Positions 18,096 through 26,402 of a stretch of 64,000 nt of DNA are shown here, in pieces. A program made the translations under genes and the position numbers. Each line of letters begins with the position of its first letter. Positions within the stretch are counted from its first letter, which is position 1. The notes below the pieces were generated by a model. That model did not search any database. It saw nothing but the letters and a program-made list of their open reading frames with translations, and had not been told where the DNA came from. Origin of the DNA: Pseudoselenomonas ruminantium (lineage in GTDB: Bacteria; Bacillota; Negativicutes; Selenomonadales; Selenomonadaceae); contig SVCA01000003.1 in the NCBI GenBank assembly GCA_015058625.1, positions 186,001 through 250,000 on the forward strand, given 5' to 3'.

Positions 18096-18333
18096 GATTA
18101 TAAATCTCCTGTTCTTGGCGAGAATCATCTTTTGCATTTTGATCCACCGATAAATTCTCAATATTCGTATCAAGATTTATCTTTTGTTGTTGTATAGAAT
18201 TCTGACCACCATTCTATTTAATACTCACCTCACCTCTGCGGTATACCTTCCATCTGCGATTTACAATCCAACCAATAAATCCACATACTAAAGTGGTTCC
18301 AATTCCACTAAAAATCCAAGTAACCGAATCCAT
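18073..18333 (-). pseudogene. Small membrane protein interrupted by an in-frame TAG
   Basis: The ATG at 18333 has a good GAGGTG site. It encodes 39 residues with one membrane helix (WIFSGIGTTLVCGFIGWIV) and a basic end (NRRWKVYRRGE), then TAG at 18214-18216. Past the TAG the same frame runs 46 more codons (NGGQNSIQQQ...YWKKH) to a TGA at 18073. That tail has the same Gly/Asn/Ser/Gln-rich character as the start of the next gene and overlaps its start codon. A CAG-to-TAG change would explain it. Alternatively the 39-residue peptide is the real product. Confidence 0.5.
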
Positions 18334-18416
18334 AATACACCTCTTCTTTTGAAAAATGACACAAGGTAATCCCCTTATTAGGCCACCTCATTATAATTAG
18401 CTAAAAAACTCGGTAA

Positions 18417-19124
18417 CTATTCACTAGCCAATGCCCAGGAAATACAAGATGCCTGAGCAAGCGTTGCCATTATTGTATCTATGACAGCAATGCCATGCTT
18501 ACGGGCTGTGCTTAATACGGAGTTAATTTTTGCAAATTCTTTAGCACCTTCCAGCGAGCGGAAACAACCGGAAACTTTTATCTTGACTTTGACATGTCTG
18601 ACATCCCGTTCCGCTTGATTGTTATCAAAAGGTACACGGAAGTCCCAGAAGAAACGGCAAAAATCTTCGCTGTATTCATTCAGTCGGTCTGCCAATCGTC
18701 TGGCAATATTCCGTTTTCTTTTCCTCTTGTCACTGTATTCTATGGTATTATTCTGCTGGCCTTGGTAAATTAAGCCTTGCCAATATCCCTTATATAGTCG
18801 GCAATCTATAACACCTTGCAGTTCCCGCAGTATATGGGCGTAGCAAAGCCCATGCGCTTCAAATTGGAATTTCCAATAGGGGCGCCAACCGTCGTGGATC
18901 ACTATGCCTTTGTAATGTTGGAGAAAATCCCCCTCCCGCATGCCATCTTGCCCGCGTTTTTCGCTGACATGCTGGTAGGTGTACATCTCGGTGGAAACAT
19001 TATGTAACCATGTTGTTTCCCCTGATGCACGCACTCCTGTTTCATCAACATGTACGACAGGCGCAGAATATAAGGCTGTTTTTATACTGCTAATGCACAA
19101 CCTGCACATTCTTTTGGATTGCAA
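18417..19124 (-). pseudogene. IS66-type transposase, C-terminal part
   Basis: The 235-codon open stretch contains HVDETG (catalytic Asp), VIHDGWRPYW (second Asp) and NNQAERDVRHVKVKIKVSGC (catalytic Glu region), as in IS66-family DDE transposases. The first residues (MQSKRMCRLC) are joined across a deletion and are not native. It is non-functional without the N-terminal domains. Confidence 0.8.
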
Positions 19125-19155
19125 GGAATATTTTCGGATGGTGCACAGGGCAATT

Positions 19156-19374
19156 TCAAGGTAGTTCCCTTATGTCCGCTTTGACCGCCGGGCTTTTTCC
19201 TGACGGTTTACGGAGACTACGCTTTTTCTGGTTTGGCTTATCCGTGGAAGGCGGTTTGGAACTATTAGAGCTGTTCATGTTGAGACGGCGTTCTAGTTCT
19301 GCTATGCGAGCTTCTAATTTAACAATTGTTTCTTCTAGCTTGCGAACATACGCCTGTTCCTCAGGTGTCATCAT
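19156..19374 (-). pseudogene. IS66-type transposase, N-terminal part, frameshifted
   Basis: It encodes an N-terminal coiled coil (VRKLEETIVKLEARIAELE) and the NSSNSSKPPSTD motif common to these transposases. One base appears lost after PSGK, since shifting the frame there restores KPGGQSGHKGTTLK-like sequence. The frame therefore ends early. Confidence 0.8.
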
Positions 19375-19539
19375 GATTGCCGTCTCCTTTCCATTTTATT
19401 TAGTTTATCGTACATTTGTAAGAGATTCTTAAACTACTGGTGAATAGTTACATGCTTTTTGCAAGTAGCAAAAAATGCATAGCTCACTACTATGCATCTT
19501 TTACTTTAAAGCAATAGAATTCATTTATGAAAAGTATCG

Positions 19540-20529
19540 TCACTTATTCATGAGCGCCACACGATATTGCGACCGCTTATCATCAGGAATTTTCAGTGCC
19601 ACCATCGCTGCATCAATATCAAGATTCATTGCAGCCATAAGATTCTTAATCATTACCAGACTCGCAGAATCCCAGCCTTCGGCTCGGCCTTCTGCTCGAC
19701 CTTCAGCTCGTCCTTCTACTCGGCCTTCTGCCTTCCCCTTATTCAATATCTTTTTCGCTGGATAGTCCAATATTTTACCGCCCATAATCCGCTCAACTCC
19801 TTTGCGCACCGAATCACTATCACGTGCTAAATTACGCACTACCTTTTTTCCCATATCCAAAATGGATTGCTTCGTATAAGCATCCATTTCACCATTTTCC
19901 ATCATTTCATTTAACTTGTCGCAAATATGCCGATACTCGGCCAGCAGCATCTGCAGCTGACTTTCATCTTTTTCATAGACCTTGAATCTTCCCTCATGGG
20001 TAAAGATATAGAATGGTATTAGGTAGTACAGTTTCTTGTCAAAAATTTCATCTATACCATACTTTTGCACCTTCAGAACCGGTATATCATATTCCGCCAT
20101 CGTTCCTGGTGTCTTTATCCGCACAAGCATTGTATCTGGCACATTCTCACTATGTCGCAGATAAAGTAAGGCCGAATGCGGGAACGACACCTCCAAGACA
20201 TTGTCCACGATTTTCCCTTCAGACAATGCTATCTGCGCATCATACTCAAACATACGGAGCAACATGGTATTGTCTTCCGTTGATTGAATTTCATAATGAT
20301 ACTTTTTGGTGACAGCCCCCTTGATGACGCAGAAACTCGAATCTGTGATGCGCTTTCTCTGCCTGCCGTTTTGCTGTTGAACGTACAACTCATTCGGCTG
20401 AAAAACAATTTTCTCCGTGCCATCATAGTGTTCACCGAACATCTCATTTATCACAGGGAGTATCAATTGACTGCAATCGTATAGTAATGTGTGCCCTACA
20501 TCATCATAGGGCGTTGACGTATATCCCAT
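19540..20529 (-). CDS. Rpn-like PD-(D/E)XK nuclease-fold protein with GRAEG repeats
   Basis: The 329-residue protein resembles the Rpn/YhgA-like family linked to transposons and recombination. A possible active site is ITDSSFCV followed by YHYEIQS (near residues 60-85), a D...E-x-Q arrangement. A helical middle leads to tandem four-residue repeats (GRVEGRAEGRAEGRAEG, about 268-285) and a short C-terminal domain. The repeats come from a 12-bp unit and may vary in number by slippage. It is flanked by IS debris. The cellular role is unproven. The start MGYTSTPYDDVG is the first ATG. Confidence 0.7.
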   Translation of the reverse strand: MGYTSTPYDDVGHTLLYDCSQLILPVINEMFGEHYDGTEKIVFQPNELYVQQQNGRQRKRITDSSFCVIKGAVTKKYHYEIQSTEDNTMLLRMFEYDAQIALSEGKIVDNVLEVSFPHSALLYLRHSENVPDTMLVRIKTPGTMAEYDIPVLKVQKYGIDEIFDKKLYYLIPFYIFTHEGRFKVYEKDESQLQMLLAEYRHICDKLNEMMENGEMDAYTKQSILDMGKKVVRNLARDSDSVRKGVERIMGGKILDYPAKKILNKGKAEGRVEGRAEGRAEGRAEGWDSASLVMIKNLMAAMNLDIDAAMVALKIPDDKRSQYRVALMNK

Positions 20530-20636
20530 AAAACAGCCTCCGTATAGTTATATTTTAACATACAGCACGGCTATTTGCCATAAAAATTGTATAGCAGTAT
20601 GCTTCCAGGCCTGTATGCTCACCTCTTGCACAAACC

Positions 20637-20975
20637 TCATCTTGATAGCGAATCTCTTTCAGCCGATGTAAAATAATACCTCTTTAGAAACGCTACTAGA
20701 TACAAATCCACCGTGGTATGTGAGTATCCCACCAAGTCAGCCAGTTCTCCCATGCCCAGTTCCACATGGAGTAAGCGTTCTCGGATTACCTTTACCCGCG
20801 AAGATTCATCCTTAGAGTTTAGATATTCCTCCATTCCCCCATGTAATGTTCTATACCTATCTAGGAGCATCTTCAGCCGCTTTAACGATTCGCTGTCACA
20901 TTCCTCATGATGCTCTAGGAACTCAATGTTGCGCTCCAAAACCTTAATAGTGCCCCTACCTTCCGATATGACCAT
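20637..20975 (-). pseudogene. Helix-turn-helix protein, probable 3' half of a frameshifted gene
   Basis: The 112 codons overlap the end of the preceding frame by 61 bases. There is a long helical part and a helix-turn-helix-like segment, GELADLVGYSHTTVDLYLVAF. A single added base in the G run around 20949 would join the upstream ERDVWSYRKVG to TIKVLERNIEFLEHHEE, giving one protein of about 240 residues. The ribosome site for the ATG at 20975 is poor. It lies beside parB and may be a regulator of the same mobile element. Confidence 0.5.
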
Positions 20976-21355
20976 ACATCCCGTTCCGGCAGCTCATAGT
21001 TCATCAACTGGGCAATCTCATTTAGGAACTTATCCCGCCAGCGTTGCAGGCCATTAATATGGACATGCAACTTACATCTGATTGCAGTAAAATTCCGCCT
21101 AAGCTTGTACTTATCCCGCAGGAATATCTTTTCCTCATGGCTGGCCTCTGCAATAACCGCCCCTACAATTATTTCGCAGCATTCTCTGGATAACAGCCGC
21201 ATCTGTAGCTTCTTAATGCTTTTGCTGTCGAGATTATCCCCATACAGCTTATTCATCCAATCCTTCTGTTCTTCGCTCAGTCCATCATCGCGGTAATATC
21301 GTTCCAGTGCCTGTCTGGCCAGGTACAGCCTGACCTTAGGTGATGCTTTTCTCAT
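20915..21355 (-). pseudogene. Unknown helical protein, probable 5' half of the same frameshifted gene
   Basis: The 146 codons start MRKASPKVRLYLARQ. The product is strongly basic and helical with no recognised domain. Its last residues (LLRFWSATLSS) look out of frame. It follows parB by 55 bases. Alternatively it is a separate overlapping gene. Confidence 0.5.
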
Positions 21356-21410
21356 AACGTTCCTTTCCGGCAGAGGATGTTAATTATTAACATCCTCTGC
21401 CCATTTCAAT

Positions 21411-22559
21411 CTATTTGCTAAGCAGCATCTTTCGTGCTGTACTTTCTATATGCCACTTACAGGGCTTGGTGCCCATACGGCAGCCATTCTCCCTTTCTTC
21501 CATCGCACATCCCCGACAGGGCGTGTTACTGGCATCATGCCGACCCTCACAGTAGGTCATCAGCATATCAATGCTGGTCATGAACTGGCTCTTTTCCGAT
21601 GCTCTGCGAACCGTCATTTCACTGCCTGTTTCGGATAACTCTGCGGCAACATTTGATTCAGTTATCTGTTGCGTCTCATGTTTAACCTTTTCAGCAGGAA
21701 GGTTCCCGTCATCACCTTCTGCAGGACTGTCACCATCTTCCGGCTTCTGATGGGCGCCATCCTCCGATGATATAACGGGTGCTGAAGGTTCTTCTTTCAT
21801 TTCTACCATGGGCACGGAAAACAGCTCTTCTTTCTTTTCCTTTATTCCCTTTACCGTTATTTCCTGCCCCTGCATGGCATCCATCAGTTTCTTCTGCTCT
21901 TCATCCGTAAGATTCGTCAGTTCATAAGCAGCTGTTTCCTTCATCTCGCCACTGTCTACCATAGTCAAATACTTTGGAAGCACATTTTTCATGGCCATAA
22001 GCCTCTGTAAGCGGCTTTCCGTCATGCACAGAAACTTTGCCAGATAGCTCCGGAAAGGCCCTGTAACAAAGCCCCCAGCATAATCCGCATCATAATCTTT
22101 GCGCAGGAGCCTGCTGATGGTTTCAACCTCCAGTATCTTCTCAAACATCGTCCGGTATTCCCGTTGCCCCAGATTCGATGAGCTAAGCCACAGAAGTTCC
22201 ATATCTTCTGCGCTCTTATTCCCCACTGCTTTGAAGGTTACCACGGAACAAGGCACTTTATGCGGTATTTTTTCCCCATCCCTAATAAGATCCAAAACGG
22301 CTTTCCGCCTTCTATGACCAGCTACCACCATGTACTTACCCTTGCCAATAGGTTTTACGGTTAGCTCTTCCACCTTGCCAGTGGTCTTGATAAGATTCTT
22401 CAGCCGGTCAATATTCGACATACTGAAGAAATTTTTGGGATTCGGCTCCAAATCATGTACGTCTATGTCTATATGCCGTTCCACGAATACAGCCTCATCT
22501 TCCCGATTTTTCAAAAGCTTTTCCAAAAGCCCTGCTGGTTGTTTTTTCACCGTCATCAC
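21411..22559 (-). CDS. ParB/RepB/Spo0J-type partition protein with Cys-rich tail
   Basis: The 382-residue protein has an N-terminal ParB nuclease-like domain (about 30-130; VEELTVKPIGKGKYMVVAGH, then RRRKAVLD). A DNA-binding helical domain (about 150-240) and a low-complexity acidic linker follow. The C terminus is unusual, with five cysteines and a histidine (CRGCAMEERENGCRMGTKPC, then KWH), perhaps a zinc site. The GTG at 22559 or the ATG at 22556 overlaps the parA stop, so the pair is translationally coupled. It is plasmid- or ICE-like rather than the chromosomal ParB. Confidence 0.8.
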   Translation of the reverse strand: MMTVKKQPAGLLEKLLKNREDEAVFVERHIDIDVHDLEPNPKNFFSMSNIDRLKNLIKTTGKVEELTVKPIGKGKYMVVAGHRRRKAVLDLIRDGEKIPHKVPCSVVTFKAVGNKSAEDMELLWLSSSNLGQREYRTMFEKILEVETISRLLRKDYDADYAGGFVTGPFRSYLAKFLCMTESRLQRLMAMKNVLPKYLTMVDSGEMKETAAYELTNLTDEEQKKLMDAMQGQEITVKGIKEKKEELFSVPMVEMKEEPSAPVISSEDGAHQKPEDGDSPAEGDDGNLPAEKVKHETQQITESNVAAELSETGSEMTVRRASEKSQFMTSIDMLMTYCEGRHDASNTPCRGCAMEERENGCRMGTKPCKWHIESTARKMLLSK

Positions 22560-23020
22560 GCTCCCAACAGATAATCCACAAAATCAATCATGTCCCGCGC
22601 AAACATGCATCTTGGGGAATACTCAAATATGGTCTGCAAGCGGTTCGTGGCTGATTTCACCCTTATACGGCCATCGGTCTCTGCCACGCAATCTAAGGCG
22701 TTCTTCAGCTGCCATTCCTTCCCCGATTTATCCATTTCTCGCAATTCCACGTTGACATCTGCCAGACCAAAATCTGCACGAATCAGGTCAATCCCCTTAT
22801 AACGCGTGTTTTCCATGGCTTCACCGGCCTCTACGCGTTCCAGAAGGACATCCGCTATGGAATACTTCCCCTGGCCTCCAAAGAACTGGGATACGTTGCC
22901 CTGCTCATCGTTATCTACCACAAGCACTCTGGCACCATAACGGTCATTCAGAACATATGCCATATTGGCCACAATTGTCGATTTACCTACGCCACCCTTT
23001 GCTATGAAAAGTTCCTCAAC
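22556..23020 (-). pseudogene. ParA-like ATPase, 5' end removed by an IS110 remnant
   Basis: The deviant Walker A KGGVGKST lies at about 22976-22999, followed by VANMAYVLNDRYGARVLVVD, then NDEQGNVSQFFGG. This is clear ParA/MinD-type sequence. The frame continues upstream through EELFIA to about 23020, where IS110 sequence takes over, so the native start is lost. At about 155 residues it is also short for the family. It is the partner of the downstream ParB. Confidence 0.75.
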
Positions 23021-23349
23021 CAGCCGAAAAAAGCACAGAGATACCCTACTGTGTTGAGACCTAAAAAAAAATATGCAAGAGCTGCTTCTGCGGCATTAGG
23101 AAGCCCACCCAACTTTGTCAGTTGCTTCAGATGATGGGAAATCTTTTTCTCTCGATTGAATCGAGCATAGAAATCCTCGCCTAAATCCACGAATCTGGAG
23201 CCATTTTTGAGGATGTGGTATATCGCTATTAGCATACTGTGGGCCACTGCAACAGTGGCTCTGTTTGCACCTCGACGTACGACTAGTCTTTCATACTGTG
23301 CACGGAAATAGGATTTGCATCGCTTGGCAGATTTAGCACATTGAATCAT
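23002..23349 (-). pseudogene. IS110 transposase, C-terminal fragment
   Basis: It carries the conserved tail of IS110 transposases (MIQCAKSAKRCKSYFRAQYE, RRGANRATVAVAHSMLIAIY). The last 40 or so residues are probably flanking sequence read through. Confidence 0.75.
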
Positions 23350-23375
23350 GGTGGTTTTGAGGGTTTTGTTTCCTT

Positions 23376-23672
23376 TTACAGTACGATGTCTGTCTTACGT
23401 CCAGGAACATTTTTGATATCTCTGGCGTTAGCCACAATGACCTCAAGCCCTGAGAGTTCAAAAATGTTGTAGAGTGGTTTCCAGTATGAGCCAGTGTTTT
23501 CCATGGCAATCATCTGACACTTGCCATCGAGAAGCCACTTGGCCATCTCTCGAATATCATCGTTATTGCTGCCAAAAGTTCTGATTTCCTGCTTCTTGCC
23601 GCATTTGAAGCAGCAGACCAAAACCTTTTTGTGCACGTCAATCCCACAACAGCGTTCGTACAATACTTCCAT
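23376..23672 (-). pseudogene. IS110 transposase, N-terminal fragment
   Basis: 98 residues from MEVLYERCCGIDVHKK to GRKTDIVL. The first catalytic Asp (GIDVHKK) and the Glu (MENTGSYW) are present. The two C-terminal Asp of the DEDD set are lost with the deletion. Confidence 0.8.
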
Positions 23673-23877
23673 GAAAGACACCTCCATGCCTAATAGTACG
23701 ACGTGGCCTCTACATAACAACTCATTTTGCTATACGTCCTTATGGTAACCGCAAAATAATACGGTGTATGTAAATTTTTCCTCCCGGATGAGATAATTGA
23801 CTAAAATAAGCCACATGAAAAAGCTGAAAAACGTGAAAAAGCCATTTTAGTCAAAATTTGTCCGGGAGTTTTTTGTT

Positions 23878-24261
23878 ATGACTCAAATTCAGCAACTCAA
23901 GCAGCAACATTCTTTAGCATCCTGGAAACAGATCATCCTTGCCCAACAGAACAGCGGGCTTACTGCCGCAGAATATTGCCGCCAGCAGAATATTAAGTAC
24001 AATGCCTTTTACTATTGGCAACGCAAAATTCGCGAAGATTTTGCGGCTTCTGCACTTCAGATCCCCCAAAAGGATGCGCCTGCTCCTGAATTTGCTACGT
24101 TGGCAACCGCTACCGTTACGGCCACAGTTCAGACCGCAACTCTGCCCTCTATGCTGAAACTTTCCTGTGGTCCCGTAAGCTTAGAAGTCAATGAGCAGAC
24201 ATCGAGTAAATTGCTTGCCAGAACGCTCGCTTGTATCAAGGATGTGTTCCCGGTATGCTAA
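23878..24261 (+). CDS. tnpA: IS66 accessory protein TnpA
   Basis: The 127-residue protein has a helix-turn-helix start typical of IS66 orf1 (SWKQIILAQQNSGLTAAEYC, then YNAFYYWQRKI). It overlaps the start of tnpB by a few bases (ATGCTAA). It appears intact. Confidence 0.85.
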   Translation: MTQIQQLKQQHSLASWKQIILAQQNSGLTAAEYCRQQNIKYNAFYYWQRKIREDFAASALQIPQKDAPAPEFATLATATVTATVQTATLPSMLKLSCGPVSLEVNEQTSSKLLARTLACIKDVFPVC

Positions 24262-24611
24262 TCCGTAATCTTACAGCAGAGCATGTCTATCTGGCGTGCG
24301 GTCGAACGGATATGCGTAAGTCCATCGACGGTCTTGCCGCGTTTGTACTGTCGAAATTTCAGCTAGACCCGCACCAACCGGCTTTGTTCCTTTTCAGCGG
24401 CCGCCGTAAAGACCGTATCAAGGGACTGCTATGGGATGAGACAGGATTTCTGCTGCTCTATAAGCGCTTGGAGAATGGCCAATATCAATGGCCGGATACG
24501 CCGGAAGACCTACTGGAAATTTCCGAGCAGCAGCTTCGCTGGCTTACCGAAGGATTGTCCATTTCACAGCCCAAGGCTGTACAAAAAGTCGCTGCAAAAT
24601 ACAGCTTTTAA
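24255..24611 (+). CDS. tnpB: IS66 accessory protein TnpB
   Basis: The 118-residue IS66 orf2 protein has VYLACGRTDMRKSIDGLAAF, LFLFSGRRKDRIKGLLWDET and a C-terminal SISQPKAVQK. The ATG at 24255 overlaps the tnpA stop. A longer frame from 24231 is not used. It is intact. Confidence 0.88.
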   Translation: MLIRNLTAEHVYLACGRTDMRKSIDGLAAFVLSKFQLDPHQPALFLFSGRRKDRIKGLLWDETGFLLLYKRLENGQYQWPDTPEDLLEISEQQLRWLTEGLSISQPKAVQKVAAKYSF

Positions 24612-24722
24612 GTTCAAATTGTGCATAACATCTGCAAATCTGTGGATAGCTCAGCCCGCGTCAGTACTGACTTCGCGGGCTTTTTGTGGTATAATGGAAT
24701 AAAGAAAATCAGGAGGTTTCCC

Positions 24723-25832
24723 ATGACAGACATTCGCGAACAGGAAATGCAAAACCGCATAGATTCGCTGACCTTGGAGAAGGAAAACCTCCGCAACGAA
24801 AAAATCTGTCTCAAAGAACAGATTGCTCAGTTGAAAAAGTTGGCTTTTGGCTCACGCTCCGAGAAAACCAAAAAGGTTTTGGGTGAGGTCGAAGAAATCA
24901 ATCTTTTCGACGAAGCTGAGGTCGAGGCAAAAGGCAGTGCTGGCAAAGTCCATCGCCTCGCCGTCCAGCGTGGCACATGTCATCGCACAGAAATATCAGT
25001 TTTCCATGCCGCTTTACCGGCAGGAACAGGAATGGAAATCCATTGGCATAGCCCTTTCCCGTGCCACACTGGCCAACTGGGTGATCCGGTCAGCAGAAGA
25101 CTGGCTTATGCCGCTGGTAGATTGCATGCACGCAGAGCTTTTGAATCAGCCGGTAATCCATGCAGACGAAACACCAGTACAGGTACTCAACGAAAAAGGG
25201 CGGAAGAATAAGACCAAGTCTTACATGTGGGTGTATACCAATGGCGAATTCGTGAAGGATGGACGGCAAATACGGATCTATGAATACCATCCCGGCCGGA
25301 ACGGAGGCTTTGCCGGGAAGTTCCTTGAGGGATATGAGGGCATCCTCCAAACAGACGGGTATGCCGGTTATGAGCAGATTCATTGCAAGGAACATGCTCT
25401 CTGCTGGGTGCATGCCCGCCGCTACTTTGTGGATGCTATTCCGGCAGGAATTTCGCAGAAGGCATTCAGCCCAAAACCTTATCTAAATCAGCATTAGGCA
25501 AGGCGGTTAACTATGCCCTGAATCATCGGAACGGGCTTAGTGCCTTCCTGACGGATGGCAACATTGCTCTTTCGAATAATATCTGCGAGCGGGCTATACG
25601 CAACTTTACCATCGGCCGCAAAAATTGGTTGTTCAGTGCCTCACCGAAGGGCGCATCCGCCAGCGCTGCCGTTTACAGCATCGTAGAAACGAGCAAAGCT
25701 AACGACCTTGAGCCATTCCGCTACCTGACCTATTTATTGGAAAAACTGCCCAATATAAATTTTAAGATACATCCTGAAGTGCTAAAAGATTTTCTTCCTT
25801 GGAGCAAAGAAGTTCAGCAGAAATACAAATAA
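24723..25832 (+). pseudogene. tnpC: IS66 transposase TnpC, two internal deletions and frameshifts
   Basis: The start at 24723 follows AGGAGG. The N-terminal coiled coil and FGSRSEKTKK motif read in frame to about 24950. The central zinc-finger part is then missing and another frame takes over (SIASPSSVAHVIAQKYQFSM, HADETPVQVL, LQTDGYAGYEQ) to about 25470. A second loss leads to the last frame (SALGKAVNYALN, NNICERAIRNFTIGRKNWLF). The catalytic D, D and E all survive but in different frames. Confidence 0.85.
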
Positions 25833-25837
25833 AGATG

Positions 25838-25868
25838 AGCCTGACCATCTATACCGTGGTCAGGCTCG
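25838..25868. terminator. Hairpin at the IS66 right end
   Basis: GAGCCTGACCA and TGGTCAGGCTC form an 11-bp perfect stem just after tnpC. It may end transcription or insulate the element. Confidence 0.6.
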
Positions 25869-25912
25869 TTTCAGCTATTGATAACACCGGATGGTTTATC
25901 GCTTACTCCAAA

Positions 25913-26080
25913 TTAAATCACACTCCAAGTGGGCATTTCTAAGCTGCAACCTAAAAACGGCAGCAGCAAAAAATTGTTACTACCGTTAAGGTCTAACTTT
26001 ATGGGGTCACTAAATTCATACGGGCACCAATCATATCGACCAAAATAGTTCCATACATATTTATGTCCCCCATTCAGCAT
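25913..26080 (-). other. Short orphan reading frame, gene remnant of unknown origin
   Basis: 55 codons from MLNGGHKYVWNYFGRYDWC to LEMPTWSVI. It has a protein-like, aromatic-rich composition, but there is no good ribosome site and the upstream frame is closed soon after. It lies between two IS66 relics. It may be the 3' end of a deleted gene of the polysaccharide locus or of a cargo gene. Not recognised. Confidence 0.3.
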
Positions 26081-26131
26081 TATAATTATATCTAATTCAC
26101 TTCCGTACAGAAATTATGTCAAAGCCTAGGC

Positions 26132-26300
26132 CTACTTGCATGAAAAAATTTCTAACAGATAAGTCTGATAGAGGAATGACTCTAGGAGGTTAGCTTTGCT
26201 TGTTTCCACTATAAATATATACAGCAACGCTAGCGGCTTCACCTTTCGTTGATGCCCTGAACAACCAATTCTTGTGACCAATTGGAAAGTTACTTCATCT
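26132..26300 (-). pseudogene. Older, more degraded IS66 TnpC C-terminal relic
   Basis: In the minus strand, SNFPIGHKNWLFRASTKGEA (to about 26230) and, after a frameshift, VETSKANLLESFLYQTYLLE read against the intact counterpart NFTIGRKNWLFSASPKGAS...VETSKANDLEPFRYLTYLLE at 25600-25745. It has the opposite orientation from the better-preserved IS66 next to it. No other feature was seen in 26300-26400. Confidence 0.7.
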
Positions 26301-26402
26301 AACGCAAATATTTCATTGATTTTCCAAACAGCCTGCCCTCTTATGGATTCAGCATCTTCTTCCTACAACGGTCCAGCTGGAATGTTATCCTAGAATAGGA
26401 GC

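Larger units (their letters stand above)
18413..19451 (-). mobile_element. Decayed IS66-family element (single-ORF, ISBst12-like)
   Basis: The element is bounded by a perfect 12-bp inverted repeat, GTAACTATTCAC (18413-18424) and GTGAATAGTTAC (19440-19451). It carries two pieces of one transposase (18417-19124 and 19156-19374) with an internal deletion and at least one frameshift. It is about 1 kb, shorter than an intact copy. The flanking octamers do not match, so no target duplication is visible. Confidence 0.8.
23002..23672 (-). mobile_element. IS110-family transposase remnant with internal deletion
   Basis: The N-terminal DEDD/RuvC-like part (23376-23672, start ATG at 23672 after GGAGGTG) has GIDVHKKVLVCC and IAMENTGSYWKPLYNIFE. 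The C-terminal transposase_20 end (23002-23349) has KRCKSYFRAQYERLVVRRGA and LIAIYHILKNG. The middle, about 200 residues, is deleted and the join is frameshifted at GRKTDIVL-stop. It sits against the truncated 5' end of parA. Confidence 0.85.
23745..25906 (+). mobile_element. IS66-family insertion sequence with broken tnpC
   Basis: Terminal inverted repeats GTAACCGCAAAATAATACGG (left, 23745) and the complement of the right end (GTAAGCGATAAACCATCCGG, ending 25906) agree at about 17 of 23 positions. Inside are tnpA, tnpB and a tnpC with two deletions. The flanking octamers (TCCTTATG, TCCAAATT) do not match. tnpA and tnpB are intact but the element cannot move on its own. Confidence 0.85.

Noticed and set aside
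19675..19735. Possible CRISPR-like short repeats
   Set aside because: They are 12-bp in-frame units encoding GRAEG within a gene, with no spacers.
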